NCBI RefSeq assembly: GCF_000511175.1
Contig: NZ_KI866530.1
Location: 3,120,812 to 3,184,811 of the forward strand
Length of the DNA stretch: 64,000 nt
Reading direction: 5' to 3'
From: Sediminibacterium salmoneum NBRC 103935
GTDB taxonomy: Bacteria; Bacteroidota; Bacteroidia; Chitinophagales; Chitinophagaceae
Shown: positions 53,839 through 63,215 of the stretch, piece by piece
Layout of the letters: every line of letters begins with the position of its first letter
Numbering within the stretch: position 1 is the stretch's first letter
Notes under the pieces: model-generated
Told to the model about the DNA's origin: nothing
The model's input: the letters and a program-made list of their open reading frames with translations, nothing else
The model's database searches: none
Program-made: the position numbers and the translations under genes

Positions 53839-56800
53839 TTATTTTAAATGAAGTTTTAATCCAATGGTATAAGAACGCATGGGAGGGATATTGTCAGATG
53901 CAAAAGAATTATCGTTAGCATCAGGATCTAAGCCCTTTTTATTGACTTTCCATAGAATTCCAACATTATTGATATATCCATAGATTTCAAGTTGAGTAAT
54001 TTTGCTATTTCTTGTATCTAATCTGTAGGATACTCTAATATCTTGTAGTCGAATATGGTCAGCCCTTTCTACCAATTCTGAGGAGGCATTATAAAAGTTT
54101 GCTCTAGGAATATTTACAGGGTAAACTACAGAGGGTATACTTGATATTTTTTCATCACCTGGTTTTTGCCATCTATTAGGAAAGTCAACATGATGTCTGT
54201 TGGTAATTATATCAGTGTAATTGAGGCCGATTGAATTAGTTCTAAAGAAGTATCCTGCTTTATAAGTCATATTAACGGAAAGACTAAAGTTTTTATAAGT
54301 AAAATCATTTCGAATAGCTCCGTAAAATGTTGGTCTAGCTGAGCCATGAAATTGAAGGCTATCTGGATTGGTGTTTGCGAGGATTCCTGTATAGTTTTTG
54401 CTTTGTTCACCATTGAGTATACCTATTGGATCACCATTCGTTGGGTCAATCCCTGCAAATCGATAGCTCCAAATGCTAAACAAAGGTTTTCCAACTTGGG
54501 CTACTAAGTTGCCACCGTTTGCAGTAACCAATTGTGTGGGTAAGAACTTATTATCAAATATCATTACGCGATCGTGCATGGTGTTTATCAGAAAGTTGAT
54601 ATTCCATTTTAGTTTACTGGTTAACACTTTAGTGTTAATCTGTGCTTCTATACCTTTAGTAATAGTTTCAGCGCCATTTGCCCTAATTGTCCTAAATCCA
54701 GTATAGGCAGCTAATTCTTGGTTTTGAAGTAATTCTTGACCTCTCTTACTATACCATTCGATAGTTCCGCTTATTCTATTGTTTCGTGTTGAAAAGTCTA
54801 TGGCCAAGTTGATGGTTTTTACTTTTTCCCATCTCAGAAATGGATTGGGTGGAGAAGATATGATGGCTGTAGGAAGGCCTGTTGTTCCACTGGTGAAATA
54901 GGTTGCAGTCAATAGAGAGTTTGCATTTACAGCATTTCCATTAAATCCATATGTTCCTCTTAATTTTAAAAATGGCATCCAGTCAACTTGATAGAATGAT
55001 TCTTTACTGATTTCCCATCCAATTCCTGTTGACCAGAGCGGAACAATTTTTTCATTGGTTCTTACCCCGAATAAATTGGCTCCATCTGTACGAGCGCTAA
55101 TGGTAAAACTATATTTTCGCTTGTATAGATAACCGGCATTTGTGTAAAAAGAAATAAAACGGTTGATGAGTCCAGTTTCTAAGTTTGAGCTTGCAGGAAT
55201 TAGACGATTGCCAAATGGATGAACGGGTAATGAATTTTGGTAGTTCAAGTTGCTTCTGCCTATTCCATATTGCTCATCATAACCCAAGACTGTTCTTGAA
55301 AACCCGGTTGTATTTCTCTGTCTAATCTCAAATCCAGCAATGGCGTTAATGGAATGATTGTTATTGATTGTTTCTTGGTAATTGACTTGTCCTCGCAAAT
55401 TTTGGCTGTTCATTGAATTATGGCTCTGATCCAAAATGCCGCCAATGGGAACTGGATAGCTGAAAGTTCCATTGCTGTTCCTGACAGAAAACTGATTGAC
55501 TAGGTTTCTAGCAGCATACGTCTCAGCATTTCTTAATAGTCTCGTTTGTGTTGTCTGGTATTCTTGCTGATATTGTAGATCAATGTTAAATCTGTTATTA
55601 ATTTTATATTTCAATCCGACTCTAGCAATCAAGTTTCTGATATCTGTTTTTTGTTCAGTATTAGCTATTTCACTCAAAATACTATATCTCCAAGGTTGAA
55701 AGCCAAGAGCTTCAACACTATCCAGGTAATTAGGTCTATAATCTCTAATTGTACTTAATGGATTTCCTGCTTCATCTGCTAATTTTGCATAAGGGTAAAG
55801 GCCGTTTGATGATATATAGTTGAGGTTGGTTGATCGGTAAAAACTTGAATTTGGTTGTTCATTGATTGAGTTAAGGAAATAAACCGAAGTATTTAATTCT
55901 AACTTTGGTGTTATCTTGATTACCTGTTGGGTTTGTAAGGTTAATCTGTTATTTTGATTGGCAATCAACCGCTCAATATTCTTGTCATAGCCTATTGAAA
56001 AAATATAACTATGTTTTTCGGAACCGCCTCTCAATTGTAAAGAATATTGTTGTCTTTTTTCACTACGATAAATATGTTTACTGAATTGGTCTCTTAAGTC
56101 ATATTTACTAAGGGTTGCTAATTGTTGGTCTAATTCATCTTGGCTGATTCGATTGAGCCTGCGTAAGTTCAGTAGCTCTACAACCGGTGTTACTGGTGTT
56201 CTTGTAGTATTGTTGTTTAAAGTAGTATTATAGTAACCTTGATTAAATAATAGCTGTTCAGTTTCAATGTAGTCCTTAGAGGAAACATAATTTCTGGAGT
56301 ACTTTAAATTAGGCGCATCAGTAATCGTAAAGTTTTGATTGAACTCAATATGTAAGGGTTGATTGAACTTGCCTTTTTTAGTTGTAATAACGATTACGCC
56401 GTTGGCTGATCTAGAGCCCCAAATGGATGCAGCAGCTGCATCTTTTAAAACGGTGATTGTTTCTATATCATTGGGGTTTATACTGTTTAAATCCCCCTCA
56501 TAAGGAAAATTATCTAATACAATTAAGGGAGCAGCCTGGTTATTTGCATTATCTAAAGTACTTCTGCCTCTAATATTGATTCGGTCTTCTCCGGAGTTTT
56601 TGCCAAACATTACACCGGGTGTAACTCCTTCTAAGCGGTCTAGTATATTCGAGGATACCCTACGATTAATTAGCTCATTGTCTAGTATGGCGAAAGAACC
56701 GGTTGCTCTTTCTCTGGGTATAGACTGGAAACCAGTTTGAACTGTAACATTTGATTCTCCGTAGATAGGGGTAAGAAAGATAGGGCGTAAGGCTTGTTTG

Positions 56801-57060
56801 TAAGGAATAGAAAGGTTGGCATATCCCTCTGCCCTTATCAAAAGCGTATCAGTTGCTTTTAATTGCCTAAAAACAAACCTACCTGATGTATCACTTAGGA
56901 TTATTTGTTTAGAAGCTTTTATTTGAATAGTAGCCGACTGAATTGGCACTTTTGTAATTGCATCTAGCAGTAGTCCAGTATTACTGGTGTTTTGACTAGA
57001 AGCGGATGTGTACGTGAAGCCAAAGCAAAGAATGGCCAGTACGCGTTGGAAACATCGCAT
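53839..57060 (-). CDS. SusC/RagA-type TonB-linked outer-membrane transporter
   Basis: 1073 residues: signal peptide ([13 protein letters not shown]), carboxypeptidase-regulatory-like domain (about 28-95), plug with [30 protein letters not shown] and [21 protein letters not shown], then the barrel. First gene of the SusC-SusD-TlpA operon. The ligand is unknown; the nearby redox peptide genes point to peptides more than to glycans, but no hydrolase is present to decide. Confidence 0.93.
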   Translation of the reverse strand: MRCFQRVLAILCFGFTYTSASSQNTSNTGLLLDAITKVPIQSATIQIKASKQIILSDTSGRFVFRQLKATDTLLIRAEGYANLSIPYKQALRPIFLTPIYGESNVTVQTGFQSIPRERATGSFAILDNELINRRVSSNILDRLEGVTPGVMFGKNSGEDRINIRGRSTLDNANNQAAPLIVLDNFPYEGDLNSINPNDIETITVLKDAAAASIWGSRSANGVIVITTKKGKFNQPLHIEFNQNFTITDAPNLKYSRNYVSSKDYIETEQLLFNQGYYNTTLNNNTTRTPVTPVVELLNLRRLNRISQDELDQQLATLSKYDLRDQFSKHIYRSEKRQQYSLQLRGGSEKHSYIFSIGYDKNIERLIANQNNRLTLQTQQVIKITPKLELNTSVYFLNSINEQPNSSFYRSTNLNYISSNGLYPYAKLADEAGNPLSTIRDYRPNYLDSVEALGFQPWRYSILSEIANTEQKTDIRNLIARVGLKYKINNRFNIDLQYQQEYQTTQTRLLRNAETYAARNLVNQFSVRNSNGTFSYPVPIGGILDQSHNSMNSQNLRGQVNYQETINNNHSINAIAGFEIRQRNTTGFSRTVLGYDEQYGIGRSNLNYQNSLPVHPFGNRLIPASSNLETGLINRFISFYTNAGYLYKRKYSFTISARTDGANLFGVRTNEKIVPLWSTGIGWEISKESFYQVDWMPFLKLRGTYGFNGNAVNANSLLTATYFTSGTTGLPTAIISSPPNPFLRWEKVKTINLAIDFSTRNNRISGTIEWYSKRGQELLQNQELAAYTGFRTIRANGAETITKGIEAQINTKVLTSKLKWNINFLINTMHDRVMIFDNKFLPTQLVTANGGNLVAQVGKPLFSIWSYRFAGIDPTNGDPIGILNGEQSKNYTGILANTNPDSLQFHGSARPTFYGAIRNDFTYKNFSLSVNMTYKAGYFFRTNSIGLNYTDIITNRHHVDFPNRWQKPGDEKISSIPSVVYPVNIPRANFYNASSELVERADHIRLQDIRVSYRLDTRNSKITQLEIYGYINNVGILWKVNKKGLDPDANDNSFASDNIPPMRSYTIGLKLHLK

Positions 57061-57298
57061 ATGATTAGTTTTAGTTATTAATGAATAAATGGGGGGTAAG
57101 CTCCATTAGTTATTATAACTGTACTATATCGGATTCTTAGGCTTTTTGGCGAACTGTGTGAGCAATAGATGAAGTGCCCACTTGGGGGATAGACAGTTCG
57201 TGCATTGTTTCAGTTCTTTTTTCATACTCCGTATTTAATGGTAAATCGGAGTCTGATAAGTAAAGTCCAGGCAAAAAAATAGCGTGGAACTCAACTTA

Positions 57299-57410
57299 TC
57301 GATTCAAGGTACCTAGGAGAACCTGTGCACGAATAAGAGAGCCCACGCCGTAACGTGGGCATTCTACTTATCGTCTCGTGCACTTGAAATTTCCTAGGTT
57401 TCAGAATCGA
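57299..57410. ncRNA. Rod-like structured RNA candidate, 6S-Flavo-like
   Basis: Four nested helices form one long hairpin of 112 bases: TCGATTC / GAATCGA, CCTAGGA / TCCTAGG, GTGCACGA / TCGTGCAC and GCCCACG / CGTGGGC with loop CGTAA-type, separated by internal bulges. Size and rod shape recall the predicted 6S-Flavo RNA of Bacteroidetes, a mimic of open promoter DNA. Strand is not certain. Smaller hairpins lie just upstream (ACTCCG...CGGAGT near 57226-57252). Confidence 0.5.
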
Positions 57411-57489
57411 GACTCAAAGCGAATGCTTCATTTAAAAGAAGGTTCGCAAAATTACCTTTTTATAATACTTCTATCCCAAATATAACGAA

Positions 57490-57510
57490 TTGCCTATAAT
57501 ATATAGGCAA
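57490..57510. promoter_or_regulatory. Candidate operator for the XRE regulator
   Basis: TTGCCTATA ATA TATAGGCAA, a perfect 9-3-9 palindrome 28 bases before the XRE start codon, consistent with autoregulation. Confidence 0.5.
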
Positions 57511-57538
57511 AAAAAATATTATTTCTCGTTTTTATTTT

Positions 57539-57781
57539 ATGGCTAAAACCATAAAGAAAAGTAGTGTTGACTGGCATATCGTAAATAAAGTCCGGGATTT
57601 ACGGATAAAGAAAGGTATGAGTCAAGAGGAATTAGCCATTCATCTAGGAATCAGCAGAGGTTTTGTCGGACACATAGAGAGCCCTGAATTTGTATCTAAA
57701 TATTCCATGGTGCAGCTAAATGAAATCGCTAAAATCTTCAAATGCTCCCCAAGAGACTTTTTGCCAGAAAAGCCACTATAA
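57539..57781 (+). CDS. XRE-family helix-turn-helix regulator
   Basis: 80 residues, a single HTH_3 domain: VRDLRIKKGMSQEELAIHLG, then ISRGFVGHIE, and NEIAKIFKCSPRDFLPE at the end. DNA-binding only, with no ligand domain. A perfect palindrome lies 28 bases upstream. It is convergent with the AraC gene (five bases between the ends). It may control the adjacent SusCD locus or only itself. Confidence 0.85.
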   Translation: MAKTIKKSSVDWHIVNKVRDLRIKKGMSQEELAIHLGISRGFVGHIESPEFVSKYSMVQLNEIAKIFKCSPRDFLPEKPL

Positions 57782-57786
57782 AAGCT

Positions 57787-58761
57787 TTACACTGTTTTAA
57801 GTACTGTTTTTCTATAGTTTAAAGGCGTTTGTTGATATTTCTGCCGGAATTGATATATAAAATGTTGCGATTTCCGAAATCCACAACTAATGGCAATATC
57901 CTTGATACTTCTATTGGGTTGATTAATTAGCATTTCAGCAGAATAGCTTAACCTTTTGTCAATTGAATACTGAAATACTGTTTTCCCGAATTGTCTTTTG
58001 AAAAATAATCTTAGTTGATTTTTCGTGAGGGAACATAATCTACATAAAGATTGTAAAGTGTGGCGTTTAAAGGGATAACAATCGATATAGGTTTTGATTT
58101 CAAACACTTCTTTTTCTAAAGGATTCATTCCAGCTTTAAGGTCGATATTGATACGCTCCTTATAGTGGGTACAAAAATTAGCTAGGACCAGCTGAATTTT
58201 TGAATGTAGCGAACTAGGAAGTAAATCTATTGGACCTTCAGGGTTTAATATCTTTTCCCATTCCATTTGATGGTTAATAGGAATATGTTTTAATAGAATT
58301 GGATTCTGGTCAAAGTTCTTGAAAACTGGGGTATAATAGTTTTGAAGAGTAGACGCTAAAGGCATTTTTAAATTGCAGCATATAAACAGGAAACCTCCAA
58401 TACCAAGATCTAATTTTATTGATTTTCCTGGAGATGTTTTAGCAAAAAAGGACGACTTTTCCGAAATTTCAAATTGATGCTCTTCAATTTCAAATTGCCC
58501 ATTTTGTCCTTTTACCTGATAAAATAGAAGCCATTTACAAGTATTGGATTGGAGGAATACCCGAACGGCCTCTTTGTTTTGCAGCTGATAAATATAAATA
58601 TCGAAATGAGGGCTAATAAAGTATTGGCAAAGTAAATTAAAGGAAGTGTATTGTTTAATACTTGATTTAAACCCATTGATTAGCGCGCTCTTATTTGCCC
58701 ATTCCTTCGGGATATTAGCTGATAATAACTCTTGTTGAGTTGATTCTGGAATAAGTTCCAT
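57787..58761 (-). CDS. AraC-family transcriptional regulator
   Basis: 324 residues. The N-terminal part (1-215) is an unassigned sensor-like domain. The C-terminal AraC domain has two helix-turn-helix units: HTLQSLCRLCSLTKNQLRLFFKRQFG and NRSIKDIAISCGFRKSQHFIYQFRQKYQQTPLNYRK. It probably regulates the neighbouring SusC-SusD-TlpA or MauE/DUF6520 genes, but no direct link is visible. Its ATG lies one base after the stop of the upstream lipoprotein gene, so the two are likely co-transcribed. Confidence 0.87.
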   Translation of the reverse strand: MELIPESTQQELLSANIPKEWANKSALINGFKSSIKQYTSFNLLCQYFISPHFDIYIYQLQNKEAVRVFLQSNTCKWLLFYQVKGQNGQFEIEEHQFEISEKSSFFAKTSPGKSIKLDLGIGGFLFICCNLKMPLASTLQNYYTPVFKNFDQNPILLKHIPINHQMEWEKILNPEGPIDLLPSSLHSKIQLVLANFCTHYKERINIDLKAGMNPLEKEVFEIKTYIDCYPFKRHTLQSLCRLCSLTKNQLRLFFKRQFGKTVFQYSIDKRLSYSAEMLINQPNRSIKDIAISCGFRKSQHFIYQFRQKYQQTPLNYRKTVLKTV

Positions 58762-58762
58762 T

Positions 58763-59185
58763 TTATTGTGTTATCATAAGACAAGAACCACAAGAACAGT
58801 TTGTAATGACTCTTCCTTGATCATCGATTGTAACATTTACTTTACAGGCACAAGTGAGACTATCACAGGTTGTTATTTTAAACTGTTCATTCTCACTTGG
58901 ATAATTTGATTTTTCAAATAAAACATTGTGATTGCCTGTATTTGTAATGTAAAAAATAACCGCATATTGAGTTGAATCAGAGTTGATATATGAGATGGAT
59001 TTTATATCTATTAGTTTCTCAGATTTATATCTCTTACTTAGTTCAATTGAAAGCTTTTCTTTTAGCTCAGCTTTATTAATAAAAAATGGGCCACTATTAA
59101 AAGTATCAGCCTCGTGACTCAGGTCCGACTTGTTACATGCAAATAGTAATACAAAAAGTACTGTAAATAGAATATTGATTTTCAT
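58763..59185 (-). CDS. Hypothetical Cys-rich lipoprotein
   Basis: 140 residues from ATG 59185, with lipobox VLLFAC. The C-terminus is Cys-rich (TTCDSLTCACKVNVT and TNCSCGSCLMI), seven Cys within about 35 residues, which suggests metal binding or disulfides. No family recognised. It directly precedes the AraC gene and lies among redox genes (TlpA, MauE). A start at 59209 would add eight residues and lies within an inverted repeat. Confidence 0.65.
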   Translation of the reverse strand: MKINILFTVLFVLLFACNKSDLSHEADTFNSGPFFINKAELKEKLSIELSKRYKSEKLIDIKSISYINSDSTQYAVIFYITNTGNHNVLFEKSNYPSENEQFKITTCDSLTCACKVNVTIDDQGRVITNCSCGSCLMITQ

Positions 59186-59209
59186 GACTTTATTTTTTTG
59201 TAAAGTCAT
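59184..59209. promoter_or_regulatory. Inverted repeat over the lipoprotein start
   Basis: ATGACTTTA (59184-59192) and TAAAGTCAT (59201-59209), a perfect 9-bp inverted repeat with an eight-base spacer. It contains the lipoprotein start codon, so it could be an operator or an mRNA hairpin. Confidence 0.4.
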
Positions 59210-59236
59210 TGGATAAAATAACTATACTATCTATTA

Positions 59237-59266
59237 ATGTGAATTCGCTGAATTGTGATGTGAATT
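59237..59266. promoter_or_regulatory. Direct repeats, 21-bp period, upstream of the LytS-like kinase
   Basis: ATGTGAATT at 59237-59245 and again at 59258-59266, exactly 21 bases apart, 26 bases before the kinase ATG. The spacing suits a dimeric LytTR-type regulator, but the motif differs from the repeats at 50501-50539. Confidence 0.35.
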
Positions 59267-59291
59267 ATGCAATAATTAAATAGAAATGCTT

Positions 59292-60818
59292 ATGAAAAAT
59301 TTCGTTATTTTTTTATTTTTCTTGATTAATTCTTCACATTTATTCGCGCAAAATGATTTCAGTAAAATAACTGGTATTATCCATAAATTTCCTGTTATAG
59401 TTAAATCTAATAATCATCTATTTTCCTTTGATTATAAAGACTCTTTTAAGATTCAAACAGGTAGGCTCCAGCTTTTTCTTTTTAAAGGAGGAATTAATTA
59501 CCAATTTGATCAGCTGATAGAAGTTGATTTGCCAAAAAAGGATAAAAAGCAAATCAGAATAGCAATCTTAGATGATAAATATGCTAAGCAAAAGCTCCGG
59601 TTTTTAAATATTACAGGAATTAAAAAAGATCAAATTTTAGATACAACTCTATACAATGGAAATACTTTAACTGTAGTTTGGATAAATCAGCAATCACAAA
59701 TACTTCAGAAAATAGTATTTTCTTGTTCCAATTTGTTTCCTTCTGTAATTGGATTTAGGACATTACAGAATGTAGATCATATAAATCAATTTTATAAGGC
59801 CAGCCGGTTGAATAGGGATACTACTTTTCCAAAAGAGTTTAAAAAGAGTTATGGCAATTTGATAAGAATAAGATCGCTTGAAAATTTGGAGCTTTTAATC
59901 CCCAGGCCAAACCTTCTAAAGGATTCTGTTCTTCAATTTAGGTTTTTTGATCAATCTACAGCGCCCAAAGCAAAATGGGTTAATACTGGACATTTGATTA
60001 CTTTAAAAGATGTAAAGCCAGGCAATAGTTACTTTCTAGAAATTAAATACATAGGACAAACTGACTCATGTTTGATTGAGATAGTTACTGATAAGGAGAT
60101 TTATCAAGAAGGCTGGTTTTTAGCTATTCTGTTTGTTTTTATCTGTCTATTGATTATTTGGGCAGTTAAATGGTACTATAAAAGACGAATTGCCAATTTA
60201 ATAGCCCAGCGCAATAGGGTAGAAGATAAATTGAAAATGGTACAATCTCAATTAAATCCTCATTTTGTCTTTAATGCTCTGAGTTCAATTGAGGGATTAA
60301 TTTCAAATGGAGAGAATGAATTGGCTAGTCAATATTTAGCGAATTTTTCTACAATTCTGCGGGAAACGCTTAAAAACTCTGATAGGTTACTTATCAGTCT
60401 AGAAGAGGAAATATCCCTTATTGATAAGTATTGTAAGGTGGAACAGCTTCGATTTGGTTTCAATTATAATGTTAGTATAAACCAGTCAATTAATGTGACA
60501 TCTATTGAGGTGCTACCGCTTTTGATACAGCCCATCGTTGAAAATGCTGTAAAGCATGGATTAGCTGGGTTAAAAGAAAAAGGATACTTAGAGATTATGT
60601 TACAACGTGACGTTAATGATTTAGTTATAATCATAAAGAATAATCATACAGTTATAAAGACTAATACCGGCACTGCAGGAGGATATGGTCTAAGATATTT
60701 GCAAGAAAGACTTGATCATTTTAATTTATTGAATAAGGGTAATCATATTGTTTATGATTTTGAACTTTTGATGGACTCTGCAACTGCAACAGTAAGGTTC
60801 AGTAATTGGCTTTTATAA
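59292..60818 (+). CDS. LytS/YehU-type sensor histidine kinase
   Basis: 508 residues from ATG 59292 (59286 also possible). A signal peptide (FFLINSSHLFAQ), a beta-rich periplasmic domain to about 270 and one transmembrane helix (GWFLAILFVFICLLIIWAV) precede the His_kinase domain with MVQSQLNPHFVFNALSSIEG (phospho-His) and HATPase with LLIQPIVENAVKHGL. Its partner is the convergent LytTR regulator, whose gene overlaps it by six bases. It likely senses a periplasmic signal linked to the SusC/TlpA locus. Confidence 0.87.
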   Translation: MKNFVIFLFFLINSSHLFAQNDFSKITGIIHKFPVIVKSNNHLFSFDYKDSFKIQTGRLQLFLFKGGINYQFDQLIEVDLPKKDKKQIRIAILDDKYAKQKLRFLNITGIKKDQILDTTLYNGNTLTVVWINQQSQILQKIVFSCSNLFPSVIGFRTLQNVDHINQFYKASRLNRDTTFPKEFKKSYGNLIRIRSLENLELLIPRPNLLKDSVLQFRFFDQSTAPKAKWVNTGHLITLKDVKPGNSYFLEIKYIGQTDSCLIEIVTDKEIYQEGWFLAILFVFICLLIIWAVKWYYKRRIANLIAQRNRVEDKLKMVQSQLNPHFVFNALSSIEGLISNGENELASQYLANFSTILRETLKNSDRLLISLEEEISLIDKYCKVEQLRFGFNYNVSINQSINVTSIEVLPLLIQPIVENAVKHGLAGLKEKGYLEIMLQRDVNDLVIIIKNNHTVIKTNTGTAGGYGLRYLQERLDHFNLLNKGNHIVYDFELLMDSATATVRFSNWLL

Positions 60819-61559
60819 AGTGTAATTGAGTAGTGCTTCCTTTAATGCAGCCAATTTTAGACGTGAAATAGGGAGGCGTTCTTTGTTAAAAAGTACTATT
60901 TCATTGGAAGAACTAATAGACTTGATAAATGCCTTATTTACAAGATAGGATTGATGGATTCTGATGAAGTTGTTTTTTGATAACAGTTCATCATAATAGT
61001 AAATACCCTTTGAAACTAGTAATTGCTCATTTTCAATTAAATGGAATTTGGTATAGTTGTTCTCTGATTCTAAATAAATAATATCCTTAAGCCTAATAAT
61101 TCTAATATCCCTACTTTGTGGTATTGCAATTGATTGGCTTTCTGTACTGCAATTTTTAATCCCGTTAAGTAGTAATTCCAGTTGTTGATTTAAGTTTTCC
61201 TTTTTTACAGCAACTTTAGCTTTTTCCACAGACATAACTAAATCATGAACCTGGACTGGCTTAAGGAGATAGTCTAAGGCAGCATATTTAATAGCTTTTA
61301 ATGAATACTTATCGTGTGCAGTGGTAAAGATTACTGAGAAATTATAAGTGTTAATTGCTTGAAGAAGATTAAATCCATTTTCTGTTCCTAGTTCAATATC
61401 GAGGAAAATAGTATCTGGCTTCTTTTCGTAAAATAATGAAAGGCCTGATTCCACATTATCCGCTATGCCTTCAATCGATATGTCAGGGCAGAACTTATAT
61501 AGTAGCTTTGTAAGCTGAATCTGAGAATGTACCTCGTCTTCAATAATAATAGCTTTCAA
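60813..61559 (-). CDS. LytTR-family response regulator
   Basis: 248 residues. Receiver domain (1-120) with acidic pocket (IIEDEVHSQ), phospho-Asp in IFLDIELGTENG (about 55) and Lys in LLKPVQVHD. The LytTR DNA-binding domain (about 148-245) has RDIRIIRLKDIIYLESENNY and FIRIHQSYLVNKAFI. Forms a two-component system with the overlapping convergent kinase. Predicted to bind direct repeats such as those upstream of the MauE-like gene; this is inferred from family binding habits. Confidence 0.9.
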   Translation of the reverse strand: MKAIIIEDEVHSQIQLTKLLYKFCPDISIEGIADNVESGLSLFYEKKPDTIFLDIELGTENGFNLLQAINTYNFSVIFTTAHDKYSLKAIKYAALDYLLKPVQVHDLVMSVEKAKVAVKKENLNQQLELLLNGIKNCSTESQSIAIPQSRDIRIIRLKDIIYLESENNYTKFHLIENEQLLVSKGIYYYDELLSKNNFIRIHQSYLVNKAFIKSISSSNEIVLFNKERLPISRLKLAALKEALLNYTL

Positions 61560-61694
61560 GGGTATTGCGGTTGTTTGCTTTAAGTTAGCTATAATTGAAT
61601 TATGAGATTAATACTTCCTTGGGATTTTAAACCGTTTTTTCACGGTTGGTTTTCGGTCAATTTTTAGGCAGATTTAAAGCTTTAGCTTAAAAAT

Positions 61695-61822
61695 TGATAT
61701 TTTAATAATTTTTACTATATTCACACTGCCCCAATTGTGACTTAAATATTCCTTCCCAATTAATATGCTGTTAGTAATCACTGACCTATGACTTTTATGT
61801 CTGGGACTCAGGAGGCTTTGCT
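61695..61822 (+). repeat. Platform left flank, copy 2
   Basis: 128 bases matching 30081-30208. At 61823 only six bases (TTGAAA) separate it from the right flank, whereas copy 1 has 883 bases there, including the recombinase gene. Confidence 0.8.
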
Positions 61823-61828
61823 TTGAAA

Positions 61829-61950
61829 TACAATGAAAATTGTATAAGTGTATTTACGTAATAACAATACAAAAACTATAACATTAAAACAATGACACTT
61901 AAGGCTTATTTCCTTTGTTCTCTTTTGGGAGTAGCGTATATTTAAGTGTT
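61829..61950 (+). other. Platform right flank ending in candidate attI, copy 2
   Basis: 122 bases matching 31092-31213. Similarity to copy 1 ends at the GTT of 61948-61950, where a different cassette begins. Confidence 0.75.
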
Positions 61951-62414
61951 GCGGCGAAATTCGTCAGCTGATTTAAATTTTGTCGATAGGTATTTAAATT
62001 TTTGTGTTGAAAAGAGTAGAGTTAAAAGCCTTAATACTGCAAGCCTTAAGACGAAGGCGCCGCAAGCTTGCTAGTGAAGCGCCGTAGGCAAAAGGCTTGC
62101 ATGAAGCTACACTAATTCAATTCAACTATCTGAATTTTTAGAATGGGTTTATACTTAACATGAGTGTTTTATCACCCAATAATATTCAAAGTAACATCTC
62201 TACTAAAGCAACAACATAAATTTCTTTTATGTCATTGCTTTAGTAGTACTATCAAATACAGAATAGTAATTCAGCTGACGAACTCCGGTCGTCAGTTAAG
62301 ACAACTGAAAGGATATGACCCATACGACCTTCGCCCAACATTGGTATTGACACTATCGGCGAAGCCTAAAGTTATTAATTAACTAATTTTAGCCGACAGC
62401 ATCAATACCTTAAC
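61948..62414 (+). other. Gene-less, hairpin-rich cassette
   Basis: 467 bases with no convincing coding frame but strong secondary structure. TTCGTCAGCTGA near 61959 is complementary to TCAGCTGACGAA near 62271. GCAAGCCTT / AAGGCTTGC (62039-62100) encloses GGCGC/GCGCC. CTACTAAAGCAA / TTGCTTTAGTAG (62200-62246) also pairs. It could encode a structured RNA or consist of older folded recombination sites. Confidence 0.5.
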
Positions 62415-62421
62415 GTTAGCT
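62325..62421 (+). repeat. attC-like site 4 (short)
   Basis: The left end CGACCTTCGCCCAAC resembles the reverse complement of its cassette's start (GTTGCGGCGAAATTCG) with one indel. Arms GGTATTGA / TCAATACC and CTATCGGC / GCCGACAG. Right end AACGTTAGCTG opens the ParDE cassette. About 95 bases, shorter than the other sites. Confidence 0.65.
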
Positions 62422-62489
62422 GTGATTTTTTATCCCTTCAGTTGTTGAAAAGTTACCAAATTTTGGTACATTTACTTAAATATTAATCA

Positions 62490-62741
62490 ATGGGACGCAA
62501 TACATCCATATCACTAGGGGATCATTTTGAAGATTTCGTTGACGACAAAGTTTCAACAGGAAGATTTAAGAATGCAAGCGAAGTAATAAGGGCAGGTCTT
62601 CGGCTTTTGGAAGAAGAAGAGTCAAAAATACAAGCTCTCAAAAAAGCAATTACAGATGGTATTGAAAGTGGAGTGGCAAGAGGCTTCGACCCTAAAAAGC
62701 ATTTAGAAAAATTAAAAGCTGCTAGAAGGAAAAATGGGTAG
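62490..62741 (+). CDS. ParD-like antitoxin (CopG fold)
   Basis: 83 residues. The ribbon-helix-helix N-terminus (NTSISLGDHFEDFVDDKVSTGRF, NASEVIRAGLRLLEEEE) binds DNA; the C-terminal tail (DGIESGVARGFDPKKHLEKLKA) would wrap the toxin. Type II antitoxin that represses its own operon. It overlaps the toxin gene by eight bases. Toxin-antitoxin pairs are typical integron-cassette cargo and stabilise arrays. Confidence 0.92.
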   Translation: MGRNTSISLGDHFEDFVDDKVSTGRFKNASEVIRAGLRLLEEEESKIQALKKAITDGIESGVARGFDPKKHLEKLKAARRKNG

Positions 62742-63033
62742 TTACACTCTAACAAACAAAGCAGTTCAAGATTTATCTTCAATTTGGGAATATACAGTTG
62801 ATACCTGGTCAGAGAAACAAGCTGACAAATACTACATCATGCTTTTAGATTCTTGTCAAGACATAGCAGATGGCAAGGTTATGGGCAAATATTATCCAGA
62901 AGTAAGTACTGAAATTCTAGGATTTAAAGCTGGTCAGCACATACTATTCTACAGAAAGCTGAGCATTACCAAAGTTGAAATAGCAAGAATCTTGCATTCA
63001 CAAATGGATTTGAAAAACAGATTACAAGAGTAA
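62734..63033 (+). CDS. ParE-like toxin
   Basis: 99 residues of the RelE/ParE fold: YTLTNKAVQDLSSIWEYTVDTWSEKQADKYY, then LGFKAGQHILFYRKL and VEIARILHSQMDLKNRL. ParE toxins poison DNA gyrase. It overlaps the ParD gene by eight bases and ends three bases before attC-like site 5, so the pair fills its cassette without spare DNA on the right. Confidence 0.92.
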   Translation: MGSYTLTNKAVQDLSSIWEYTVDTWSEKQADKYYIMLLDSCQDIADGKVMGKYYPEVSTEILGFKAGQHILFYRKLSITKVEIARILHSQMDLKNRLQE

Positions 63034-63036
63034 AAC

Positions 63037-63208
63037 CACAGCTAACAAAAGGCTTTACACAAGTTGGACTTCCAGCAACGGCCTATCGGCTTTGGTATTT
63101 CAAATAGGCTTCAGTAATTTGGCTTTAACTAATCGTGGCTTTAGTGGCCAAGCCAGCAGTAGGAACACAGATTATCCAACCAACGTAAAGCCACGGACGT
63201 TGAACGCA
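63037..63208 (+). repeat. attC-like site 5
   Basis: Left end CACAGCTAAC is the exact reverse complement of the cassette start GTTAGCTGTG. Arms GGCTTTAC / GTAAAGCC. Right end ACGTTGAACGC opens the next cassette. Closely related to site 1 over about 165 bases. Confidence 0.8.
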
Positions 63209-63215
63209 ACCTTTT

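Noticed and set aside
62164..62382. Possible 72-residue gene in the hairpin-rich cassette
   Set aside because: It overlaps two inverted repeats and attC-like site 4, and reads as translated structure.
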